Below, piece by piece: positions 49,869 through 58,003 of a stretch of 58,136 nt of DNA (within the stretch, counting starts at the first letter, position 1; each line of letters opens with the position of its first letter). A program made the position numbers and the translations under genes. The notes below the pieces were generated by a model. It did no database searches, was not told the DNA's origin, and worked only from the letters and a program-made list of their open reading frames with translations. Source of the stretch: Chloroflexota bacterium (lineage in GTDB: Bacteria > Chloroflexota > Anaerolineae > B4-G1); assembly GCA_024232355.1 (NCBI GenBank), contig JAAEPW010001204.1:1-58136 (forward strand). Direction: 5' to 3'.

Positions 49869-51070
49869 TACCTGATAAACTCCTGGCCCAAACGCTCACA
49901 ATCCAAGGTGATCGCGACCTCCCCGGAACCTAACAGGGCATAACTCGCACCCGCGCGCACGCCCTGAATCTGCCCCCTCAAGGGTTTCATCGTGACCTGC
50001 TGTTGTCCAATGATCTCATCCACCGGTACTCCCAGCATTCCATTGCTTGTCTGCACCACCACCAGGATTTGCTCAACCAACGGGCGCTCTGGACACACAT
50101 CATTGTAAAAACGCTCCAGACGACACACCGGCGTCAATTCATCCCTCACCCGAACCAACTCTGTGTCGTTCGCCGAGGTATGGGTCACCTGCTCGGCACT
50201 CGGTTTGATTACCTCGCTAATCACATCGATGGGAATGGCATAAAGACGGTCTTGCAAACCGACCACCATACTGTCGAGAAAGGCCAAAGTCAACGGAATA
50301 CACAAGCTGAGGACAGTGCCCAGCCCTGTAAAACTCTCCACCACAATCCGGCCTCGCAAAGATCGAATGGCGGCATTCACCACGTCCATACCCACCCCGC
50401 GCCCCGACAAACTAGAGACCTCTTGCGCCGTGGACAGCCCCGAGTGAAAGATGTAACTCCACACCGTGTTGTCGTCCGGCTCCTCGTCGGCGCCAACTAG
50501 GCCGATCTCTCTAGCTCGCTCCAGAATTGCCCCCCGGTTCAGCCCACGGCCATCGTCCGCCACCGTGATGTGGATCTCCCGCCCCTGTTGAGCGGCCGCT
50601 AGAACGATGCGGGATTTCTTTGACTTGCCAGCCGCGACTCGTTCGTCGGCAGACTCTATACCATGATCCACCGCATTGCGGATCAGGTGCATCAGGGGGT
50701 CATAGAGTTGGTCCACCAGGTTCTTGTCGATCTGAGTATCTACGCCTTCAAGGATCAGATCAAGCGGCTTGTTGGTCTGGTGAGAAAGATCACGGACCAG
50801 ACGCTGCATACGCTTGAACACTGTGCCCACAGGCACCATGCGCAAACTGGATGTCAGGTCTTGCAGATCACGGAGCAGGTTTTCCAAGCGGTGGACTGCG
50901 CTCTCAAAACCTTCAAACTCTAGCTCCTCCAACTTGGGATGATGAATGACCTCGGCAGCCGCCAGACCAAGTTCACCCACCAAGTCCAAAAGCTGCGAAA
51001 CCTTGGCTGCCCGGATTCTCAAGTAAGCATCCTGCTTTGCGCCGGTGCCAGTTGATTGCTTGTTATTCAT
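49868..51070 (-). CDS. cheA: Short CheA kinase (P3-P4-P5) lacking the Hpt domain
   Basis: 400 aa. It begins almost directly with the P3 dimerisation helices (VSQLLDLVGELGLAAAEV). The ATPase has all boxes: H-box region RMVPVGTVF, N-box LIRNAVDHGIE, G1 ADDGRGLN, and G2 SGRGVGMDVV. P5 (about 260-400) ends in a CheW-like fold. There is no P1 histidine domain and no P2; the 612 bases upstream hold none either. Such an enzyme cannot autophosphorylate by the usual route and needs a P1 partner, most likely the large CheA in this locus. GGGGAG lies eight bases before the ATG. Confidence 0.93.
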   Translation of the reverse strand: MNNKQSTGTGAKQDAYLRIRAAKVSQLLDLVGELGLAAAEVIHHPKLEELEFEGFESAVHRLENLLRDLQDLTSSLRMVPVGTVFKRMQRLVRDLSHQTNKPLDLILEGVDTQIDKNLVDQLYDPLMHLIRNAVDHGIESADERVAAGKSKKSRIVLAAAQQGREIHITVADDGRGLNRGAILERAREIGLVGADEEPDDNTVWSYIFHSGLSTAQEVSSLSGRGVGMDVVNAAIRSLRGRIVVESFTGLGTVLSLCIPLTLAFLDSMVVGLQDRLYAIPIDVISEVIKPSAEQVTHTSANDTELVRVRDELTPVCRLERFYNDVCPERPLVEQILVVVQTSNGMLGVPVDEIIGQQQVTMKPLRGQIQGVRAGASYALLGSGEVAITLDCERLGQEFIR

Positions 51071-51406
51071 TCGACTCGCTCCCCAAAAAAATGTTCATAT
51101 CCGTATCGCAATATCGCTTTTCGCCAGCGGCACACCAATACAACAATGTTCTCCGGTTCCTCGACCAAGATCAAGACGAATTATTCATTTTTCAATTGAT
51201 TGCGGTGATCGGGCTTGAGATGGCTGTTTGCCTGAAGAGTCAACTAGGAAAAAGTATGGTCATTGCTCATAGCCCAGCGATTCACACATTGGCCCGCCCA
51301 AAGAGTCATCGCTAGATAACGATAGATCGACACACCTGCTCTAGCCGGATCACAGTCCAGCGGCTTTTGACCGTGAACATACCGGATATCGTCACTATCT
51401 GCTACC

Positions 51407-51412
51407 ATTATA
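51407..51412 (-). promoter_or_regulatory. Candidate -10 box upstream of the short cheA
   Basis: TATAAT on the minus strand. No consensus -35 lies 16-18 bases upstream, which fits an activator-dependent promoter. The leader to the cheA start would be about 330 bases. Confidence 0.4.
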
Positions 51413-51420
51413 CTCCCTCA

Positions 51421-51472
51421 ACCTTCCAATCGCCTTACAAAATAGGGTGTAGACCTTCCAAAAACCTTCCAA
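51421..51472 (-). promoter_or_regulatory. Three TTGGAAGGT direct repeats upstream of the -10 box
   Basis: On the plus strand ACCTTCCAA starts at 51421, 51453 and 51464. The spacings of 32 and 11 bases are about three and one helical turns, so all three sites face the same side of the DNA. The nearest ends 8 bases above the TATAAT. This looks like a regulator-binding array. Confidence 0.5.
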
Positions 51473-51682
51473 TTTGGAGGAAAAATCATCCAGGAGCAAG
51501 TTTGTACAAGAAAACGGGGGTTCCTGCCACGAATTGCACAAATAATGGACAGATAGGGGAGAAATTACTCTGATAGTAAAGGATAGTAAAGTCATGATAT
51601 TGAGCAAGGGAGCTATATGCCCGGGGATGAGCAGCATAACGTTGCTACAAGTTTTAAAAAAGCGGGAGAGGCGTATCCAGAG

Positions 51683-52225
51683 CTACTTTTTTTTTGCCGA
51701 CGCTTTCTCGGCTGCCATCAGCACCTCTTGAGAGATGTTCAAGCGCATACCGTGAGCATACAGCAAATACGGCACGTCCAGCACAATACCTACAACATCT
51801 CCGTGTTCGTCAACCCTTTCAACAGTTGAGAATTGAACCGCGCTCGCTGTTTCATCCTCAGCAACTCTATTCACGCCGTGCCAGCATGGTGGCGGGGTAA
51901 CGGTCTCTTGCCGCACCGACACAGCGCCCATCACCCGATCCACCGCCAAGCCGGTGGGAACGCCGTTTGGTTCCATCACGATGATGGTGGGGCAGACACC
52001 TTGCTCACGCTGAGGCAGTCCCAAGCGCACTCGACTGTCCATCACCGGGATCACGCGATCACGCAAGCTGATGGTTCCTTCGACAAATTGGGAAACATCC
52101 AGCACGTGGGAAATCTTTTCCAGCTCGATGATCTCGATCACGCACGAGCTGTCCACAGCGTACCGCTTGTCTTGGACATCAAAGCCAAGATACACACTCT
52201 CAACGCCATCTTTACTTTTCGACAT
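51683..52225 (-). CDS. cheW: CheW coupling protein, second copy
   Basis: About 180 aa from ATG 52225, preceded by GGGGGA; an upstream ATG at 52243 has no ribosome site. A CheW domain (YLGFDVQDKRYAVDSSCVIEII, GTISLRDRVIPVMDSRVRLG). It has the ordinary loop length where the other CheW has a repeat insert. The C-terminus is basic (EKASAKKK). It is separated from cheA by 612 bases, so it may have its own promoter. Confidence 0.92.
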   Translation of the reverse strand: MSKSKDGVESVYLGFDVQDKRYAVDSSCVIEIIELEKISHVLDVSQFVEGTISLRDRVIPVMDSRVRLGLPQREQGVCPTIIVMEPNGVPTGLAVDRVMGAVSVRQETVTPPPCWHGVNRVAEDETASAVQFSTVERVDEHGDVVGIVLDVPYLLYAHGMRLNISQEVLMAAEKASAKKK

Positions 52226-52414
52226 GATTACTCTATCCCCCATTTAATCCAATCAGTGTTTAATAACTATTCTAACAGTAAAACACATTGGCAGAGATTA
52301 CGATCAAGTTACATTTCTGTTACTCAAAAGTCACAGCAGATGCCGCCAGCGCGCCGACTTGCACGGCACGGCAGGGCAGTGTAGAATTGGGCCATATCAT
52401 ACAAGGATGGAAAT

Positions 52415-53512
52415 GTGCCACCTCTCGATCCACAACGCCTGACGCCAGCCGCCTCACTAAACCGAGTGCAACTCGTTGACCTGCCTGGCTTTGCCATCGA
52501 CCTAGAGGCAAAAGGGAAAACGGGGGGACAATTAGTGTCGGCGCTCGTCTCGGCCCGGCTTATTCGGCAGTATGCGGATGATCTGCGACTTGATCCAAAC
52601 CTGGATGACCACTCGCTGCGGCAGTCGCTGGATCAATGCTTTGCCAGTCCAAATACAACCGTCCGTTCTGCTGCCGAGGCCATCGGGCGACGCATCGGGC
52701 GCAACCTGGGCCACATCTTGCTCACTCTGAAGCGTGGTGACGCGATCAATCGAGCAGCGCGTGATGAATGGGACGATTCGTATTGGGATCATTGGAATGG
52801 AATCCAGCGTGTGTGGCTGGGGGGCGGGCTGGTCAGTGGGCAGATGGGTTCCCACATCAGCCAACACGCCAAAGCGGTGATCAAAGAGGCCGGTATCAGT
52901 AGCTATACGGTTCAGGTCTCACCGCACACGCAGGCCCTGCCGCTGGTCGGCGCAGCGCGGCACGCGCCACCCACTTGCCAGACAGCCCTCGTGTTCGACC
53001 TAGGTCACACAATGATAAAATGCGCCCGCGCCACATACAAGAACGGCAAACTGCGCGAACTATGCCGTCTACCATCCCACCCTAGCAAGTGGACAGAAAT
53101 TGAGCAAACATCAAACGACCCGATTCAGCAAGCCACTCGACTTTTTCGCCGTATGATCTCTGTCATTGCCACCACGTGGCACCATGCCAAAATGCCACCT
53201 GCCAGCCCCATACTCGTTAGTTTGGCCGCATACGTCCAGAACGGACACCCAATAACCACCCGTGGCGCGTACGGACAATTGCGACACATCACGGACAATT
53301 TACAGACCGAACTAACACAGCAACTCGGCAATCAGCTTGGCGGAGCAATGGACATATCTCTCATTCACGACGGAACGGCGGCTGCGACGGCCTATGCCGG
53401 GATGGAAAATACTGCCGTCATCATGCTGGGGACAGCACTGGGAATCGGCTTCCCGCCCCCAGCAAACAATCTGCGGGCCATCAGTCCCAAACTAACGATA
53501 CTAGAGCTATGA
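52415..53512 (+). CDS. Actin-fold ATPase-like protein (ROK-like sugar kinase or regulator)
   Basis: 365 aa from GTG 52415, with AAGGA seven bases upstream. The nucleotide-binding pattern of actin-like kinases is visible: FDLGHTMIKCA (phosphate 1), SLIHDGTAAATA (phosphate 2) and IMLGTALGIGF (adenosine). The N-terminal 150 residues precede the first phosphate loop, which is longer than in glucokinases, and the zinc motif of ROK repressors is not seen. A sugar kinase role is possible but unproved. Its stop overlaps the ATG of the double-MerR gene (ATGA), so the two are coupled. Confidence 0.65.
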   Translation: MPPLDPQRLTPAASLNRVQLVDLPGFAIDLEAKGKTGGQLVSALVSARLIRQYADDLRLDPNLDDHSLRQSLDQCFASPNTTVRSAAEAIGRRIGRNLGHILLTLKRGDAINRAARDEWDDSYWDHWNGIQRVWLGGGLVSGQMGSHISQHAKAVIKEAGISSYTVQVSPHTQALPLVGAARHAPPTCQTALVFDLGHTMIKCARATYKNGKLRELCRLPSHPSKWTEIEQTSNDPIQQATRLFRRMISVIATTWHHAKMPPASPILVSLAAYVQNGHPITTRGAYGQLRHITDNLQTELTQQLGNQLGGAMDISLIHDGTAAATAYAGMENTAVIMLGTALGIGFPPPANNLRAISPKLTILEL

Positions 53513-54279
53513 AATCACGATATTTGCGCACATCCGATATTGCCAAAGCCGTTGGCGTACATCCCAACACCGTCCGCCTCTACGAAGAATGGGGCTTTTT
53601 GCCACCGATCCCCCGCAGCGCCAGCGGCTACCGGCTGTTCACCAAGGCCCACCTCGACCAGATGCGGCTGTCTCGAACGGCGCTGCACGGTCCATGGCCG
53701 GGGCGGAACATCAAGGAATCAGCGCTCACCCTGGTGCGACAAGCCGTGTCGGGCAACCTGGGCGGCGCGCTGGAACAAGCGTACCGTCACCTGGCGCTGG
53801 TGCAGGCCGAACGCGCCGAGGCCGAGGCCGCGGTGGGTCTGCTCGAACGCTGGGCACAAGGCACCGCCGCCGACGCGACCAGAAAACCATTGCGGATCGG
53901 CGAGGCAGCCAAGCTGCTAGCTGTCACCTCTGATATGCTGCGCAACTGGGAGCGAAATGGACTCGTCCAGGTGCCCCGCAACCCTCATAACGGGTACCGG
54001 CTCTATGGCGCAGCCGAGATTGGTCGTTTGCGCGTAATCCGCATGTTGAGCCGTGCCGGATACAGCCTGATGGCGATTCTGCGCATGCTGATCCAACTTG
54101 ACCATGATCAAAGCACAGACCTGCGTCACGCACTAGACACCCCCCACCCTGAAGAAGAAGAGGATATCCAATTCTCCACCGCTGCCGACCGGTGGCTTTC
54201 GGCACTGGTGGTCTTGGAACAACGCGCGCAGGATATGATCGCCCAGTTGGAAGCAATGATCGACAAGCGCCAAGCATAA
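53509..54279 (+). CDS. Transcription regulator with two MerR DNA-binding domains
   Basis: 256 aa. MerR helix-turn-helix and wing at residues about 5-70 (RTSDIAKAVGVHPNTVRLYE, then GFLPPIPRSASGYRLF) and again at about 125-195 (IGEAAKLLAVTSDMLRNWE, then GLVQVPRNPHNGYRLY). A helical linker lies between, and a coiled C-terminus follows. Ordinary MerR proteins have one such domain and act as dimers; here one chain could cover a full dyad. Two dyads lie just downstream, at 54285 and 54461. No effector-binding domain is recognised. Confidence 0.9.
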   Translation: MKSRYLRTSDIAKAVGVHPNTVRLYEEWGFLPPIPRSASGYRLFTKAHLDQMRLSRTALHGPWPGRNIKESALTLVRQAVSGNLGGALEQAYRHLALVQAERAEAEAAVGLLERWAQGTAADATRKPLRIGEAAKLLAVTSDMLRNWERNGLVQVPRNPHNGYRLYGAAEIGRLRVIRMLSRAGYSLMAILRMLIQLDHDQSTDLRHALDTPHPEEEEDIQFSTAADRWLSALVVLEQRAQDMIAQLEAMIDKRQA

Positions 54280-54284
54280 GTTGC

Positions 54285-54313
54285 ACAACCCTCCACTAAT
54301 GCGCCAAGGTTGT
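54285..54313. promoter_or_regulatory. 29-bp dyad, copy A (ACAACC-N17-GGTTGT)
   Basis: Lies six bases after the MerR gene stop. The arms ACAACC (54285-54290) and GGTTGT (54308-54313) are perfect. Its 17-base centre (CTCCACTAATGCGCCAA) is closely matched by copy B. Probable regulator site. Confidence 0.5.
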
Positions 54314-54460
54314 TGCACAATCACTGCCCCCTAGCTCTTTGCGGACATGCCGTCCACGTCTTTGTGAGAAGCGGAGCCTCCCCAGATACGACGAGATCAG
54401 AAATGTGGAACACCTCTTGCAAGACCCGCTCGCATAGAGATCCACAACGATCTCTGCCAC

Positions 54461-54494
54461 CCAACCCTCCATTTATCCACCAAGGTTGTATAAT
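54461..54494 (+). promoter_or_regulatory. 29-bp dyad, copy B, joined to a TATAAT box
   Basis: Arms CCAACC (54461-54466) and GGTTGT (54484-54489) with the same 17-base spacing as copy A. The last T is the first base of TATAAT (54489-54494). The flavodoxin gene begins 29 bases further on, behind AGGAGG (54509-54514). A regulator here would directly affect that promoter. Bases 54314-54460 hold no gene I can support. Confidence 0.55.
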
Positions 54495-54523
54495 AATGTC
54501 ACAAATACAGGAGGTAAGATAAA

Positions 54524-55315
54524 ATGAAAGGGATTGTTTACTATTACTCGGGCTTTGGCAACACGAAACTGGCTTGCCAATACATCACGGGGAACGTTGG
54601 AGTTTCCTTTGACCTTGTCGACATTGTCAAGGAAAAAGAAATCGATTTGGAGCCATATGATATCGTTGGATTCGCTACATTCACAGACTTTTTTGGCCCT
54701 CCGCACCTGTTCCAGACCTTTATTGACGAGTTGCCACAGCAAAAAGAAAAACTGGCATTCGTCTTTAACACGTACGGAGCAATCAGTGGAAAGACATTGC
54801 GGATTTTGCAACGATCAGTAACCGCAAAGGGTTTCGAGGTGATAGCCGGCCACTCGTTGAACACGCCAGAAAGCTACCCGCCGATGATCGCGCGCGGTAT
54901 GGGGGCTGAAAAAGCACCCGCTGAGGAGCAGATGAGCGAGTTCGATGCGTTCATATCCGAGTTGGGGCAACTTTTGGAGCAGGCAAAAGCAGGGCAAAAG
55001 ATCGGGGAAAAAAGAGTACGCCTCGGATTTTGGAACAGCATCTGGCCGACAGCTTCCCGTACCAAGGCCCGAAAGGATATGGGAACAAAGTACGTGGACG
55101 AGTCTTTGTGCAAGGAATGTAGCATTTGCGAGAAACACTGTCCATACAAGGCAATTCATCTAGAACCGAAACCGGCTTTCGACATGGCCAAATGCTACGG
55201 ATGCTGGAGATGCTACAATCTATGCCCCGAACGAGCGATCTATACGGAGAAATTTCGAGGGGAACCATACTATCCCAGATCAAACGATCAATTAAAGGAG
55301 AAATTGAGCATTTGA
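54524..55315 (+). CDS. EFR1-type flavodoxin-ferredoxin fusion
   Basis: 263 aa. Residues 1-150 are flavodoxin-like with the FMN phosphate loop YYSGFGNTKLA. Residues about 188-245 hold two [4Fe-4S] motifs: CKECSICEKHCPYKAI and CYGCWRCYNLCPERAI. This is the EFR1 layout, an electron carrier or oxidoreductase. AGGAGG precedes the ATG. The following ABC gene begins within 12 bases, so the carrier and the exporter may be co-expressed. Redox partner unknown. Confidence 0.9.
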   Translation: MKGIVYYYSGFGNTKLACQYITGNVGVSFDLVDIVKEKEIDLEPYDIVGFATFTDFFGPPHLFQTFIDELPQQKEKLAFVFNTYGAISGKTLRILQRSVTAKGFEVIAGHSLNTPESYPPMIARGMGAEKAPAEEQMSEFDAFISELGQLLEQAKAGQKIGEKRVRLGFWNSIWPTASRTKARKDMGTKYVDESLCKECSICEKHCPYKAIHLEPKPAFDMAKCYGCWRCYNLCPERAIYTEKFRGEPYYPRSNDQLKEKLSI

Positions 55316-55326
55316 ACAAGCCAAAC

Positions 55327-56325
55327 ATGACCGAAACACAAATCGTCGTTCGCAACCTAACCAAGACCTACCGCGTGCCAGAGCGCCAGCCGGGGCTGGT
55401 AGCCTCGCTCAAGAGCCTGGTGCGCCGCACCTACCGCGACGTGGAGGCCGTGCGCGACATCAGCTTTTCCGTTGAGGCGGGCGAGATGGTCGGCTTTATC
55501 GGCCCCAACGGCGCGGGCAAGACGAGCACGCTCAAAATGCTCTGTGGTTTGCTGCACCCGTCGGCGGGAGAGGCCCGCGTGCTGGGAGCCGTACCGTGGG
55601 AGCGCAAGCCCCACTATCTGCGGCACATCAGCATGATCTTGGGCAACAAGAGCCAGATGTTGTGGGATATTCCGCCGCTGGACACTTTTCGCGTACTGGG
55701 CGAGATCTATCACGTGCCGCCCGTAGAGTTCGAACGCACCATAGACGAGTTGATCGAGTTGCTAGATATGCACGACCTCTTGACCAAGCCGGTTCGCAAC
55801 TTGTCGCTGGGCGAGCGGATGAAATGCGAGCTGGTAGCCGGACTGCTGCACCGCCCAAAGGTCCTGTTCCTCGACGAACCAACGCTGGGACTGGATGTCT
55901 CGATGCAGAGCCGTCTGAGGCGCTTTTTGGCTGAACTCAACCGTCGCAGCGGCGTGACCGTGATCCTCACCAGCCACTATATGGCCGACGTGGTGGCACT
56001 GTGCCAGCGAGTGATCCTGATCCACCACGGACAATTGCTCTACGACGGCGAACTGAATGGGCTGGCCGAGCGATTGGCCCCGTTCAAACTCATCCGTATG
56101 ACGTTGAGCAACGGGCACGCCTCGGGCAACCAAGAAGCGGCGCTTCCCCAGGGCACAGACATCGTCGAGCAAGAGAATGGCCGTTTGACGCTGCGCGTGG
56201 GCCGCGCCGACGCACCGGCAGTCACGGCCCAGCTTTTGAACACGCTGCCCGTGGTCGATCTGGCCGTTGAGGATCCGCCCATCGAGGCCGTGATCGACCA
56301 AATCTATCAGGAGGGAGCAGCATGA
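55327..56325 (+). CDS. ABC-2 exporter ATP-binding protein
   Basis: 332 aa from ATG 55327; TTG 55312, overlapping the previous stop behind AAGGAG, is an alternative start. Walker A is GPNGAGKT, the signature is NLSLGERMKCEL (a LSxGE variant), Walker B is VLFLDEPTLGLD, and the H-loop is SHY. A C-terminal regulatory region of about 90 residues follows. This ATPase type (COG4586-like) is paired with the two permeases downstream. Confidence 0.92.
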   Translation: MTETQIVVRNLTKTYRVPERQPGLVASLKSLVRRTYRDVEAVRDISFSVEAGEMVGFIGPNGAGKTSTLKMLCGLLHPSAGEARVLGAVPWERKPHYLRHISMILGNKSQMLWDIPPLDTFRVLGEIYHVPPVEFERTIDELIELLDMHDLLTKPVRNLSLGERMKCELVAGLLHRPKVLFLDEPTLGLDVSMQSRLRRFLAELNRRSGVTVILTSHYMADVVALCQRVILIHHGQLLYDGELNGLAERLAPFKLIRMTLSNGHASGNQEAALPQGTDIVEQENGRLTLRVGRADAPAVTAQLLNTLPVVDLAVEDPPIEAVIDQIYQEGAA

Positions 56326-57113
56326 ATCACCGAGGTGGTTGGGCACTGATCAAAAGCACGTGGCTGTCGTGGATGCAGCACCGGAGTTTTTTCTTCCTGC
56401 TAGCCTTTATGTGGATGGTCCCGCCGTTGATCTCGCTCTTTATCTGGTCGACCGCCGCGGGTGGAGAGACCATCGGCGGACTCTCACGGGGGGAATTCGT
56501 CGCCTACTATTTGATCTTGATCCTGGTCAACCAACTGACCTACTCACAAACCAACTGGACGGTGGGAGACATCATCCGCTACGGGAAAATGAACAGCCTG
56601 TTGCTGCGGCCCGTGTCTCCCGTGTACGACGCGCTGGCATCCGAAATCGCGGCCAAGGTGGTGTATATGGCGTTTGTCATTCCCATCACGGCGATCCTGG
56701 CCTTGATCCTGCGCCCTGAACTGCACGTCACCGTGCAAAACGGCCTGGCCTTTGTCCCGGCGCTAGTGATGGCGTGGGCGCTCCGCTTCTTGTGGGGATA
56801 CTGGCTGGCGTTGCTGGCCTTTTGGGCCACGCGCGCCGACGGACTGCTGGCGTTGCAGGACTCGCTCGTTTTCCTGCTAGCCGGACAGGTAGCCCCCACG
56901 GCATTGCTGCCCGGCCTGATACAAAAAGCCGCAATCGTGCTCCCATTTCGGTACATGGTCGGCTTCCCGGTCGAGGTACTGGCCGGACAGTTGAGCACGG
57001 CGGAACTGCTGGCGGGATTCGCGTTCCAGGTTGGGTGGCTGCTCGCTGCCCTCGTCCTGTTCACATTATTTTGGCGCGTGGGAATCAAGCGCTACTCGGC
57101 TGTAGGAGGATAA
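56322..57113 (+). CDS. ABC-2 family permease, first subunit
   Basis: 263 aa with six hydrophobic segments; starts in overlap with the ATPase stop (ATGA). The pattern FFFLLAFMWMVPPLISLFIW near the start and RYGKMNSLLLRPVSP after helix 2 match COG4587-like permeases, which act as half of a heterodimeric exporter with the gene after it. Confidence 0.9.
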   Translation: MNHRGGWALIKSTWLSWMQHRSFFFLLAFMWMVPPLISLFIWSTAAGGETIGGLSRGEFVAYYLILILVNQLTYSQTNWTVGDIIRYGKMNSLLLRPVSPVYDALASEIAAKVVYMAFVIPITAILALILRPELHVTVQNGLAFVPALVMAWALRFLWGYWLALLAFWATRADGLLALQDSLVFLLAGQVAPTALLPGLIQKAAIVLPFRYMVGFPVEVLAGQLSTAELLAGFAFQVGWLLAALVLFTLFWRVGIKRYSAVGG

Positions 57114-57116
57114 ATT

Positions 57117-57908
57117 ATGCGTTATCTGAGACTCATCAGGTCTTTTGCCAGGGCCTCGGCCCAGAACGAGCTGGCTCATCGAGCCAACTTTTGGATCAGC
57201 CTGCTGCACTCGCTGTTAAACTTGGGTACCGGCGTGCTGGGACTGATCGTACTGTTCGGCCAGGTGGAGACGGTACACGGGTGGAATTTGCCCGCGGGGC
57301 TGGCGCTCCTGGGCGTCTACCTGATCATTGGCGCGCTGCGGCGGCTCTTTATCGGGCCGAGCTTGGACGCCCTGGCCGGAATGGACGGCGAGATATGGAC
57401 GGGCAAATTCGATTTCACACTGCTGCGCCCGATCGACGTGCAATTCCTTGCCAGCTTTCGCTACTGGCAGCCGCTGGCGCTGATCGACCTGGCGTTGGGA
57501 TTGGGCGTGCTCGGAACAGCCACTATCCAACTGGAGCAATCGCTGACGCTGGCACGTCTGGCGGCCTTTCTGCTCGCGTTGACCATCGGTGTGGTAATTT
57601 TGTACGCCATTCTCCTCAGCCTGAGCGCCCTGGTCCTGTGGAGCCCCGGATTCCTGTTCACTTGGGCTTTTGATGCCCTCTTTCAGATGGCCCGCTACCC
57701 CGTAGGCCTGTACCCCGGCTGGCTGCGATTGATCCTGACCTGGGTCATACCGGTGGGGATCATGACGACCGTCCCGGCGCAAGCCCTCACCGGCGAGTTG
57801 TCGGTAGAAACGCTGATCGGCAGCGCGGCACTGGCGACAGCGTTGTTCATCGGCGCATCGGCGCTGTTTCGATTCGGGCTGCGGCGGTATGCGAGCGCAT
57901 CGTCATAA
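57117..57908 (+). CDS. ABC-2 family permease, second subunit
   Basis: 263 aa with six hydrophobic segments. Typical of the COG3694-like partner: an N-terminal amphipathic stretch with the motif NELAHRANFWI, then LFIGPSLDALAGMDGEIWTG and KFDFTLLRPIDVQF. It starts three bases after the first permease gene. Together with the ATPase it completes an exporter of unknown substrate. Confidence 0.9.
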   Translation: MRYLRLIRSFARASAQNELAHRANFWISLLHSLLNLGTGVLGLIVLFGQVETVHGWNLPAGLALLGVYLIIGALRRLFIGPSLDALAGMDGEIWTGKFDFTLLRPIDVQFLASFRYWQPLALIDLALGLGVLGTATIQLEQSLTLARLAAFLLALTIGVVILYAILLSLSALVLWSPGFLFTWAFDALFQMARYPVGLYPGWLRLILTWVIPVGIMTTVPAQALTGELSVETLIGSAALATALFIGASALFRFGLRRYASASS

Positions 57909-57913
57909 CTTCA

Positions 57914-57966
57914 CAGACCTGGCAGGTTGCGGACGCCTCGCGTCCGACCAAAACCTGGCAGGTCTG
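57914..57966. repeat. Palindromic extragenic element
   Basis: Outer arms CAGACCTGGCAGGT and ACCTGGCAGGTCTG are inverted copies with one mismatch pair; inside is a perfect hairpin CGGACGC-N3-GCGTCCG. It follows the permease stop and may also help end the transcript. Confidence 0.65.
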
Positions 57967-58003
57967 GATTGATTATTCCTCCAATTGGGGTAAAAGGCAC
58001 TGG

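Larger units (their letters stand above)
51071..51682. other. 612-base gap between cheA and cheW, no convincing gene
   Basis: No ORF on either strand has a ribosome site and a plausible protein. The plus-strand frame 51037-51315 runs antisense into cheA and is probably chance. It holds a TATAAT box and three ACCTTCCAA repeats (separate entries), and a doubled GATAGTAAAG near 51570-51592. This makes it the likely main control region of the chemosensory operon. Confidence 0.55.

Noticed and set aside
51037..51315. A 92-codon plus-strand frame beyond the short cheA
   Set aside because: It begins antisense inside cheA, lacks a ribosome site and matches no pattern I know.
52415..53512. Calling this protein a glucokinase or ROK repressor
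   Set aside because: Only the general actin-fold nucleotide motifs are visible; the ROK zinc motif and a clear sugar site are not.
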